Below are positions 16,265 to 23,742 of a stretch of DNA of 40,747 bases, piece after piece. Source of the stretch: Bacillota bacterium. Its GTDB lineage: Bacteria; Bacillota; Sulfobacillia; Sulfobacillales; Sulfobacillaceae. Under the pieces are notes generated by a model. That model was given only the letters and a program-made list of their open reading frames with translations, was not told the origin of the DNA and did no database searches. The stretch is taken from positions 1-40,747 of the forward strand of contig JAJZZA010000028.1 of the NCBI GenBank assembly GCA_021797825.1, in the 5' to 3' direction. Position 1 is the stretch's first letter, and every line of letters begins with the position of its first letter. The translations under genes and the position numbers were made by a program.

Positions 16265-16721
16265 GTGTGGGTACAGCGGTATTCTCAATCTGACGGCACA
16301 AGACAATGTCAAAGGTTTCCTGCATCACATCCCTTGCTGACCCAATCCCACTTCCGAAGCTCGCCGCTTCCGCCATCTTTTGAACCCCATCTTGCCGACT
16401 TCCCAACCTCGCTCCTCTCCCGAACCTCTAGAGCTCCTGATCGCCCAGCAACCCCATTTGCTTCCGCTTGCCACGGCCACCCTACCAAATGGGAGAGAAG
16501 ATTCTGTGAAAAACATATTAAGAGTCTATTAATGTCTGGGCCGCTACGGTGGGTTGCACGTCTAAAACCGGCAATCGGGTACCATCCAGCACCCATTTGA
16601 CGCCACCCGTCGCGAGAAAGCCACGGTCAGGGGCTCCTGCCATAGCACACCAAGGCCTATGGTCTACTTTGCTGGTCTTGCCAGAATAACGTCCACCTCT
16701 TTTCTGTTCGTCGCTCCGACC

Positions 16722-17891
16722 TCAAATATCTAAGCCAAGCGTTGCCGGAAGGCCTATATCAGGCGCCAGTGCGGCATTAAGACGCATCAATCCGGCGCCA
16801 ATGCCGGCCGCGTTCTGGGCGCTGGCCGCGCGCACCAGCATGGGCCGCAAATTGTGCACAAATCCTTCGCGCTGCAAGGCTTCGCTCAGCGGAGCGATCA
16901 ACGAGGGCCCCACCGCCTGGCCCTGGGGACCGCCAATGACCAGCGCCTCCGGTTCGATCACATTGGCCGCGTCCACCACCGCCCGCGCCAGCCAGGGAAT
17001 TCCCTGAAGCCAATTCGCCAAGTAGGATTCCGACCCGTACGCAATGCTCTGGGCATACTCCTCGACCGAAACCCCGGCCTCCGACGCCAACCGGCTCAGT
17101 GACCACACCGCCTCCAGACACCCGGTGCGTCCGCAATCACAACCAGGGCTGGGGGCCACCGCCACATGCCCGATCTCCCCGGCATTGCCGGAAAATCCGG
17201 TCCAAACCCGGCGGTCCACCACCAGCGCGCCGCCAATCCCAGCCGAAAAATACAGGTAGAAGAACGACGAGGGCACGGCGTTGTTGAGCGCCCAGATTTC
17301 GGCCAGGGCGGCCGCATGGCTGTCCTTAAAGAGCGTAACCGGGCAGCCCAGCATATCGCCCAAACGCTGTTGCAGCGGCACAAATGTCCACTCCGGGAAA
17401 TTCGGCGGCCGCGACACGGCTCCGGTGCGAAAGTCAATCGGACCGGGGGTGGAGATCCCAACCCCCGCAAACCGCTCCGGGCTAACCCGGGCCTCCGCCA
17501 AGAACCGTTGAGTGATGTCCGCCATTTGGCGCAGTACCGCGTCGGGGTGCGACGAGCTAAACGGCATGCGCTGCTGAATCCGGCAATTGCCCAGCAAGTC
17601 GATAAGCACGGCTTCCAGCCCCGCCCGATCCAGCAGCACCCCCACCGCGTACAGACCATCGGGGTTCACTTTCAGCAATTCCGCGCGCTTGCCCGCACTC
17701 TGGTTGGCCAGTCCGTCGCTTAGCACCAAGGCAGTATCGGACAGTTCGGCGACAATGTTGGATACCGTCTGGAACGACAGATCGGTCTGCTGCATGAGTT
17801 GGCGGCGGGTCACCACCCCCGATTCCCGGATCTTACGAAAGACCATGCGTTGGTTGGGATAGCGAAATCCGTTCTCCAACAAGAATGCCAT
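16722..17891 (-). CDS. ROK-family transcriptional repressor
   Basis: A protein of about 389 residues with an N-terminal winged helix-turn-helix (VFRKIRESGVVTRRQLMQQT, then LSFQTVSNIVAEL) fused to a ROK sugar-binding domain. The ROK part has GISTPGPID, the sugar-site KDSHAAALAE and the zinc motif GEIGH with C-D-C-G-R-T-G-C. This is the XylR/NagC architecture. I chose the ATG at 17891, which has AAGGAGA 11 bp upstream; an ATG at 17969 and a TTG at 17981 are in frame but lack a binding site. Sampled lines are GC-rich (about 67%), unlike the transporter genes. It lies directly upstream of the sugar operon in the same direction and is divergent from larE. It probably represses sugar uptake until an inducer binds. 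Confidence 0.85.
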   Translation of the reverse strand: MAFLLENGFRYPNQRMVFRKIRESGVVTRRQLMQQTDLSFQTVSNIVAELSDTALVLSDGLANQSAGKRAELLKVNPDGLYAVGVLLDRAGLEAVLIDLLGNCRIQQRMPFSSSHPDAVLRQMADITQRFLAEARVSPERFAGVGISTPGPIDFRTGAVSRPPNFPEWTFVPLQQRLGDMLGCPVTLFKDSHAAALAEIWALNNAVPSSFFYLYFSAGIGGALVVDRRVWTGFSGNAGEIGHVAVAPSPGCDCGRTGCLEAVWSLSRLASEAGVSVEEYAQSIAYGSESYLANWLQGIPWLARAVVDAANVIEPEALVIGGPQGQAVGPSLIAPLSEALQREGFVHNLRPMLVRAASAQNAAGIGAGLMRLNAALAPDIGLPATLGLDI

Positions 17892-18002
17892 GGGCGTCAA
17901 CGTCTCCTTCGCCTGATTAGAGAGACTTGCGCGACAATACCGCCGCGTTTCCACAATAGCACTATTCATTATCGTATTCAATATGCTAATCGTTAGAATT
18001 TG

Positions 18003-18011
18003 TGCTAGAAT
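18003..18011 (+). promoter_or_regulatory. Candidate extended -10 promoter of the larECB operon
   Basis: TGCTAGAAT is an extended -10 element (TGn plus TAGAAT) about 95 bp before the larE start. No good -35 is seen, which is tolerated with an extended -10. A small inverted repeat (CTAA-TCG-TTAG) lies just upstream, between larE and the ROK repressor gene. Confidence 0.4.
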
Positions 18012-18104
18012 AACTAGGACGGATGATGACCCGATCCGCAGGAGACTGCGACCATTGGTTTTGGAGTGGGGAAGCCCATCCGAAAAAAAAGGGGGGGAGA
18101 TGGC

Positions 18105-18950
18105 TTGGAACCGCGGCTGAGTACCCGCTTGTTGACTTTGCAGCGCATATTGAGCGAGAGTCCACGCCTTATCGTGGCCTTTTCCGGGGGAGTGGACAGC
18201 ACCACGCTGCTAAAGGTGGCGACCGACCATCTCGGTGCCGACCGGGTGCTGGCCGTGACCTCCCGTTCGGAGAGTCTGGCCGCCCGGGAAGTCAAGGAAT
18301 GCGTGCGGCTGGCCGCGGTAATCGGCGTGCCGCTACGGTTCGTCAACACCCGCGAATTGGACCTGCCGCAATACCGGAAAAACGACGCGAATCGTTGCTA
18401 CTTCTGCAAGTACACCCTGTTTGCCACGCTGCTGCGCACCGCACGCGAACTGGGATACGATCGCGTCGTCTTCGGTGCCATCCGCGACGATTACGCGGAC
18501 ATTCGCCCCGGCCTGCTCGCCGCCCGTGAGCTGGCGGTTGGCGCGCCTCTGGCCGAGGCTGGATTTAGCAAAGCCGAGGTCCGCGCGCTCGCCCGCCACT
18601 ATCAACTGCCCAACGCCGAAAAACCGGCCAGCGCCTGTCTCGCCTCGCGGATTCCCACCGGCACGCCGGTCTCGGCCGCCGTGCTAAGCCAGGTGGAACG
18701 CGCCGAAGAGGATCTCTGGCAACGGGGCTTTGGCCGGGTGCGCGTCCGCCATCACGGGGAGATCGCGCGCATTGAAGTCGATCCGGAGGAATTTCCCCGC
18801 ATCGTGGCCGACGCCGCCGGCATCAGCGCCCGTTTGCGCGAGGTGGGCTATCGGTTTGTCACCCTCGATCTCGTGGGCTATCAAACCGGAGGGCGCGCCG
18901 GATCCGGCTCCCCCAGGCAGGAGGCGCTTGATGGCCACCCTGTTCCTTGA
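18105..18950 (+). CDS. larE: LarE, sulfur transferase for the nickel-pincer cofactor
   Basis: A 281-residue PP-loop ATPase. SGGVDST at about residues 27-33 is the AMP/ATP loop, NRCYFCK follows near 96-102, and the conserved Cys of PASACLASRIPTG (about C178) matches the sacrificial cysteine of Lactobacillus LarE. LarE adenylates and then thiolates the pyridinium dicarboxylate made by LarB. The start is uncertain. I prefer TTG at 18105 because GGGGGGGAG sits at correct spacing and it leaves the usual 25 residues before the loop; a GTG at 18066 is also in frame. The ribosome binding site lies in an unusual A8G7 run. larE overlaps larC by 20 bp. Confidence 0.9.
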   Translation: MEPRLSTRLLTLQRILSESPRLIVAFSGGVDSTTLLKVATDHLGADRVLAVTSRSESLAAREVKECVRLAAVIGVPLRFVNTRELDLPQYRKNDANRCYFCKYTLFATLLRTARELGYDRVVFGAIRDDYADIRPGLLAARELAVGAPLAEAGFSKAEVRALARHYQLPNAEKPASACLASRIPTGTPVSAAVLSQVERAEEDLWQRGFGRVRVRHHGEIARIEVDPEEFPRIVADAAGISARLREVGYRFVTLDLVGYQTGGRAGSGSPRQEALDGHPVP

Positions 18951-20133
18951 TCCCGTCTTCGGCATCAGCGGAAACATGATGCTGGGTCTGCTGCTCGATC
19001 TCGGGGCCGATGCCGACGCCCTGTTTGCTCCGCTCCACGCTCTGCTGAAAGACGAGTTTCAGGTGCACCGGCAACAAGTGAGCCGAAACCACATAGCGGC
19101 CACCCATGTCGAAATTGCTCCCGCATCGCCTTCCGCCGGCGATTCCCATCGGCATGCCGCCGCGATCGACGCGCTCATCGCCGAAAGCCCCCTTCCCGCC
19201 CCGGTCAAGGCGTCGAGCCGACGCATCTTCGCCCGGCTGGCGGAAGCGGAAGGGAACGTGCATGGGGTGCCTCCCGCCCGCGTCACCTTTCATGAAATCG
19301 GGGCGGTCGACTCCATCGTGGACATCGTCGGCACCTGCCTCGGACTTCACCACCTGCAGATTGAAGCCATCTACTGCGGACCGCTGGCCTTGGGAACCGG
19401 AACCGTGATGAGCCAACACGGCCTGTTGCCGGTACCGGCACCCGCCACCGCCAAGCTGGTCGAGGGGCTTCCGCTCACGTCTTTGGGTTGCCAGGCCGAG
19501 CTCACCACTCCAACCGGGGCGGCCATCATCCGGACCCTGGCCACGCCGGTCGACGCGCTGCCGCTAGGCGTCATCACGCGGACGGGTTATGGCGCCGGAA
19601 CCCGGGATTTCCCCGCCCATCCCAACGTTTTGCGGGGATTTCTGGGAGAAATCCACCCGACTGCCGCCCGTCCCGCCGGAACCCTCACCGAGACGGTGAC
19701 CGTGGTCTCGGCCAACATCGACGATTCGACCCCGGAGGTCATCGCCCACACCCTTTCCGCGCTGCTGGCGGCCGGGGCCCTGGACGCCTGGACCGAGCCC
19801 GTGGTGATGAAAAAAGGGCGCGCCGCGGTCATCTTGAATGCGCTGTGCCGCTGGGGCCAGGACGGGCCTCTGGTCGAGCTCCTGTTTCGCAATACCTCCA
19901 CCATCGGCGTGCGGGTTTCAGCGCCGCAGTCGCGCCACGCGCTTGCGCGGGAGATGATCCCCGTTGCCACCGGATATGGCGAGATTCCGGTCAAGGTGGC
20001 ATTTTGGGGAAACGAGGCGGTGAATCTGGCCCCGGAGTTCGACGCCGTGCAAGCGGCGGCGCTAACGCACAAAGTCTCCGCCAAAGACGTCTATCTTGCC
20101 GCCCTGACGAAAGGATGGTCGATGTTCCGTTGA
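18931..20133 (+). CDS. larC: LarC, nickel insertion protein (single full-length ORF)
   Basis: A 400-residue protein covering both LarC halves without a frameshift. The N-terminal part starts LFLDPVFGISGNM and contains a short His-bearing stretch (GDSHRHAAAID), FHEIGAVDSIVDIVG and TPTGAAI. The C-terminal domain starts near residue 253 with ANIDDSTPE and continues with VVMKKGRAAVIL and TSTIGVR. In Lactobacillus plantarum the two halves are joined by programmed frameshifting; here the reading frame is continuous. The ATG follows CAGGAGG at 6 bp and overlaps larE. It inserts Ni into the dithiolated cofactor, using CTP in the known case. Confidence 0.92.
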   Translation: MATLFLDPVFGISGNMMLGLLLDLGADADALFAPLHALLKDEFQVHRQQVSRNHIAATHVEIAPASPSAGDSHRHAAAIDALIAESPLPAPVKASSRRIFARLAEAEGNVHGVPPARVTFHEIGAVDSIVDIVGTCLGLHHLQIEAIYCGPLALGTGTVMSQHGLLPVPAPATAKLVEGLPLTSLGCQAELTTPTGAAIIRTLATPVDALPLGVITRTGYGAGTRDFPAHPNVLRGFLGEIHPTAARPAGTLTETVTVVSANIDDSTPEVIAHTLSALLAAGALDAWTEPVVMKKGRAAVILNALCRWGQDGPLVELLFRNTSTIGVRVSAPQSRHALAREMIPVATGYGEIPVKVAFWGNEAVNLAPEFDAVQAAALTHKVSAKDVYLAALTKGWSMFR

Positions 20134-20876
20134 TTTCCTACCGCACACTGTTAGAAAACGTCCAAACGGGCGGCCTGTCGGTCGAACAGGGGTTGGAGCA
20201 GTTGCGCCACATCAACACCGACGCGCTCGGCTTCGCCCGCGTTGATCGCCACCGGCTGCTGCGCACCGGATTCGCCGAGGTGGTCTACGGCGAAGGCAAA
20301 ACCGCCCAACAGATTATCGCCATTATGCAGAGCATCGCCGAGAGCGAGCCCCCCGCCGTGCTCGCATCCCGCGTCTCTTCGCCCACCGCCGAGTTGGTGC
20401 GGGAGGCCATCCCCGAAGCCGAATATTTTGCGCGCGCGCGCCTCTTGCGCTGGACCCTGCATCCCACCGAGCCGCATGGCCGGATCGCCGTGGTCTGCGC
20501 CGGCACCACCGATTTGCCGGTGGCCGAGGAGGCCTTTTATGCCGCCGAGGCCATGGGCAACGGGGTGCAGTTGACGGTGGATGTCGGCGTGGCCGGCCTG
20601 CCCCGGCTGCTCGACCAACTGGATGCGCTCAAAGAGGCGCGGGTGCTGATTGTCGTGGCGGGGATGGAAGGCGCCTTGCCCAGCGTGTTGGCCGGACTGA
20701 TCGGAAAACCTATCGTCGCGGTGCCCACCAGCGTGGGCTACGGCACCAGCTTCGGCGGTCTCTCCGCCCTCTTGACCATGCTGAACTCCTGCTCTTTGGG
20801 CCTTAGCGTGGTCAACATCGACAACGGCATTGGCGCCGCCTACGCCGCCTCCAAGATCAACCATTTGAGCGAATAA
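20115..20876 (+). CDS. larB: LarB, carboxylase/hydrolase of the nickel-pincer cofactor pathway
   Basis: A protein of about 253 residues. The N-terminal helical part contains GFARVDRHR; the C-terminal part is PurE-like, with CAGTTDLPVAEEA, DVGVAGLPRL, VVAGMEGALPSVLAGL and VPTSVGYG. LarB carboxylates and hydrolyses nicotinic acid adenine dinucleotide, the first step of the pathway. The ATG at 20115 overlaps the larC end by 19 bp but has AAGG immediately before it; a TTG at 20130 sits at better spacing from AAGGATGG, so the true start may be five codons later. The order E-C-B is a complete cofactor set, but no larA is present in the window. Confidence 0.9.
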   Translation: MVDVPLISYRTLLENVQTGGLSVEQGLEQLRHINTDALGFARVDRHRLLRTGFAEVVYGEGKTAQQIIAIMQSIAESEPPAVLASRVSSPTAELVREAIPEAEYFARARLLRWTLHPTEPHGRIAVVCAGTTDLPVAEEAFYAAEAMGNGVQLTVDVGVAGLPRLLDQLDALKEARVLIVVAGMEGALPSVLAGLIGKPIVAVPTSVGYGTSFGGLSALLTMLNSCSLGLSVVNIDNGIGAAYAASKINHLSE

Positions 20877-21062
20877 CGCCAGCCGCCGATTGGGTGGGCG
20901 TTGGCTCAAATAGGACGGGCGGTCCCGTTCCCGCGCTGACACCCATGACGCAGCGGCCCTTCTGGCAGAAAGTGCCCGAACCCGGGGAAATTGCGTGTTG
21001 GCCCCGAATGCCCTACGCCCGGTCTCTGCGGTCCTATCAACGCCATTATGTCTGGCGAAGGC

Positions 21063-21102
21063 AAAAAAGCGGCGCGCCCCCCCCGTTTTGGGGAGCCGCC
21101 GC
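21063..21102 (-). terminator. Intrinsic terminator reading leftward
   Basis: On the minus strand a strong stem (GCGGCG/CGCCGC at 21097-21102 and 21069-21074, with an inner CCCC/GGGG pair) is followed by six T's (21068-21063). It would stop transcripts coming from the iol genes, although it lies 1.2 kb past iolA. In the plus direction only three T's follow, so it is a weaker stop for larECB. Confidence 0.65.
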
Positions 21103-21505
21103 GGCTTTGCACAACCCCCATCCCCACTTTGTTGGGGTTGGCTGGCAGATGCCGGCTGAAGCACCGCGCAGCGCATCGTCTTGCACGTGCGCCAGCCTGA
21201 GGACTGCCAGAAGCGGCCGGGATTTTTGGGAATTTCCCGGGATTGCCCGGGATTGCCGTCGCTGCCCCGATCCCGGTGCGGTCGCCGCCGAACGGGTTTC
21301 ACGGTTCGGGTTGATCAGGGACCTGACGGACACCCCCGCGCCGCGTGCCCTCGGCCCATTTTCACCAACAGAGTGTACCCCTCGGGTATTCGCCCGATCG
21401 CGCTGTTGGCGCGCTCACGCCATTTGTCATCACTCCGCCTGACCCGTCTGTCGTGCGATCCCCACGTGCCATGGATATCCATAGGTCCCTTCGCAACCAG
21501 CAAAC

Positions 21506-21574
21506 AGCCCGCTGGGCTGGGATTCTCGTTTGCCGCACGGCCGATAGCCCACGGCCTGCGGCAAACGCGAATGC
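21506..21574 (+). repeat. Two-hairpin structured element, copy 1 (IS200/IS605 end or omega-RNA-like)
   Basis: A small hairpin AGCCC-GCT-GGGCT is followed by the link GGGATTC and a long stem. In the long stem 21522-21537 pairs with 21557-21572, with one mismatch in 16, and the apex carries GGCC...GGCC. The element at 37331-37398 has the same order and the same link but different stem bases that still pair. From memory, a GGGCTGGGA link before a terminal hairpin is common at the right ends of IS200/IS605 (tnpB) elements, where it is part of the omega RNA scaffold. No tnpA or tnpB is nearby. Confidence 0.55.
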
Positions 21575-22283
21575 TATTGTCTTAACACCCGTGCATCAGC
21601 CTCACTACCGGAGCGTTCGGAGAGCTCGGGGCCGATGGCATGATGACCACCATAGTGAGCCGAACCGATGCCAAAACGAGTTAGCCACAACCCCCGTCGG
21701 TCATTAATTTAGTCGCGTCACACCGGTCGTACGGTTGACCAGGCGAATTGGGCGAGGTTCCGTTGCGGGCGGCCTCCGCACATGGAATGCCCGGGCGACC
21801 GGCCAGGCCAGCATACGCCCCTGCGGGTTAACAGCCATGGTGGCCATCACGGATACCAACCCGCGAGCGTATACTCTGCCCGGGTCAGCGCACCATCCCC
21901 GGCCGCAGCCGCATTGACAGGCTCACCGGAGATCTTCCCGCCTAGCGACACGCTCCGTTGTCCGAGCAGATGAGATGAGCCGGGTCAAGTTGGGTCAACG
22001 CCATATCCGGCCCCGGCCTGGCCCGGAGCAGAGCACGGAAAACCCCGGTCCTCCCGGACGAAGGGCTTGCTGCCAGGCACCCATCTGGATGTCCTGCGCA
22101 GGGATGTTCGCGATGGGCGTCTGACCGTGACCTACGGCCCACGCTACGCAGTAAGACGTGGATGCCCCATCCCGTGCTCATTTCGCACCGACGGTATGGG
22201 TGCGGCACCGATACCTTCGGTGCCACATTCCCCAGCTCCGTTATGAACAGACCGGCAGAGCCCCGCCAACATGACGGCAGGGA

Positions 22284-23726
22284 TTAATACCGGGCGGTCA
22301 GGACCTTCTGTCGCGTATAGAACTCGATGGCATGGCGTCCGTTTGCATGCAGATCCCCGTAGAACGAAGCCTTCCAGCCAGAAAACGGGAAGAAGGCCAT
22401 GGGCGCCGGCACGCCGATGTTCACCCCGAGCATGCCGGCGTCTATCGTCTCGCGAAATGTTCGCACGGCATGGGCACTATCGGTAAAGAGGCAGGCACCA
22501 TTGGCGTAGCGGGAGCGGTTGGCGATGGCGATGGCCGCCTCCAAGTTCGATGCCCGACAAACGGATAGCACCGGGCCAAAAATCTCATCCTGCCATATGG
22601 TCATCTCCTCGGTGACCCGGTCGAATATTGTGGGGCCGAGAAAATACCCGGTGGAGGGCAGGGGGTCGCGCCGCCCATCGCGTGCCAGCGTAGCGCGACT
22701 GTCTATCCCGGCGGCAATGTACGAGCGAATGCGCTCCCGATGACTCGCCCGAATGACCGGGCCGAGCGTGACCTGCGGGTCCAATCCGTGGCCGAGCACC
22801 AGCCGATCTGCCGCCTGCACGAGCCGCTCGACGAGGTCGTCCCCAATCGGGTCGACCGCCACCACCACCGACGTTGCCATGCACCGCTCTCCAGCCGATC
22901 CAAAAGCCGATTTGATAATCTGATCGACGGCCCGGTCCAAGTCGGCATCGGGCAGCACAATGGTGTGATTTTTGGCACCGCCCAGGGCTTGCACCCGCTT
23001 GCCATGGGCCGCCGCGGTGGTATAGACGTATTCGGCGACAGCCTGAGAGCCGACGAAAGAGACGGCGGTCACGGCCGGATGGGTTAGCAAGGCGTTGACG
23101 GCATCCCGGGCGCCATGCACCACGTTTAAGACACCGCTCGGCAATCCCGCCTCGGCGAAAAGCTCCGCCAACCGATTGGCGGTAAGCGGGGTGCGTTCCG
23201 ACGGTTTGAGTACCACCGTATTGCCACAGGCGATAGCCATCGGAAACATCCAGGCGGGCACCATCATCGGAAAATTAAATGGGGTGATCGCCGCCACCAC
23301 GCCAACCGGGTACCGATAGACTCCCGATTCCAGTCCCGCCGCGATATCCGGCAATTGTTGGCCCATCATGAGCGAGGGAATCCCGGCCGCAAATTCCACG
23401 TTTTCGATCCCGCGTTGCACCTCTCCGCGCGCATCTTCTCGCGTTTTTCCGTTCTCTTCGGTAATTAATTCGGCCAATTCTTCCTGATGCGCGACCAATA
23501 GCTGCTGAAAGGCGAACAGGATGCGTGCGCGGCGCGGCACCGGCGTATGGCGCCACTTTAGCCAGGCCTGACGGGCCGCAGTCACCGCCTGGTCGACTTC
23601 CTGCGCGCGCGCGTGACGGACGACCCCCAGCACGACCTCCGTGGCCGGGTTGATGATGGGTTCCGTCACCTGCGGGCCACCCCTCTCCCACTGCCCCCCA
23701 ATCCAATGTTTGATCTCGTTGTCCAT
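22284..23726 (-). CDS. iolA: Methylmalonate/malonate-semialdehyde dehydrogenase (acylating)
   Basis: A 480-residue CoA-acylating aldehyde dehydrogenase that ends inositol catabolism by turning malonate semialdehyde into acetyl-CoA and CO2. Visible motifs are PFNFPMMVPAW and LKPSERTP (cofactor site), SFVGS, the catalytic Cys in GSAGERCMA, and SGWKASFYGDLHANG near the C-terminus, typical of the MmsA/IolA family. The ATG follows AGAGAGGAG. It is the last gene of the iol group, 16 bp after iolD. Confidence 0.93.
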   Translation of the reverse strand: MDNEIKHWIGGQWERGGPQVTEPIINPATEVVLGVVRHARAQEVDQAVTAARQAWLKWRHTPVPRRARILFAFQQLLVAHQEELAELITEENGKTREDARGEVQRGIENVEFAAGIPSLMMGQQLPDIAAGLESGVYRYPVGVVAAITPFNFPMMVPAWMFPMAIACGNTVVLKPSERTPLTANRLAELFAEAGLPSGVLNVVHGARDAVNALLTHPAVTAVSFVGSQAVAEYVYTTAAAHGKRVQALGGAKNHTIVLPDADLDRAVDQIIKSAFGSAGERCMATSVVVAVDPIGDDLVERLVQAADRLVLGHGLDPQVTLGPVIRASHRERIRSYIAAGIDSRATLARDGRRDPLPSTGYFLGPTIFDRVTEEMTIWQDEIFGPVLSVCRASNLEAAIAIANRSRYANGACLFTDSAHAVRTFRETIDAGMLGVNIGVPAPMAFFPFSGWKASFYGDLHANGRHAIEFYTRQKVLTARY

Positions 23727-23742
23727 AGGGTGCTCTCCTCTC

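Larger units (their letters stand above)
15984..16721. other. Gene-free control region upstream of the sugar transport operon
   Basis: 738 bp between the binding-protein gene and the ROK repressor. No frame here looks like a real protein. It must hold the minus-strand promoter of the transport operon. A TTGACA box reads on the minus strand at 16312-16307, but I find no good -10 at 16-18 bp, so the promoter remains uncertain. Two palindromes downstream of it (16252-16264 and 16176-16196) are listed separately as candidate operators. Confidence 0.5.
20877..22283. other. Gene-free region between the convergent larB and iolA genes
   Basis: About 1.4 kb without a gene I can support; the open frames have no recognisable protein character. 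It holds a minus-strand terminator (21063-21102), a two-hairpin element with a distant copy at 37331 (21506-21574), short repeats of the type CCCGGGATTG near 21238-21255, and an 8-bp hairpin (GGCACCGA-TACCT-TCGGTGCC, 22204-22224). That last hairpin lies 60 bp beyond iolA and has no T run. Confidence 0.5.

Noticed and set aside
19488-20876. A 462-residue LarB fusion protein
   Set aside because: The first 209 codons are an alternative frame of larC with no LarB similarity; LarB homology starts near 20130.
21225-21260. Short CRISPR-like repeats (CCCGGGATTG)
   Set aside because: They are adjacent copies of about 10 bp with no spacers.
20894-21585. ORFs between larB and iolA, including a minus-strand frame of 383 codons
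   Set aside because: The minus-strand frame is mostly the complement of larB, and the others are low-complexity readings of hairpin-rich DNA.
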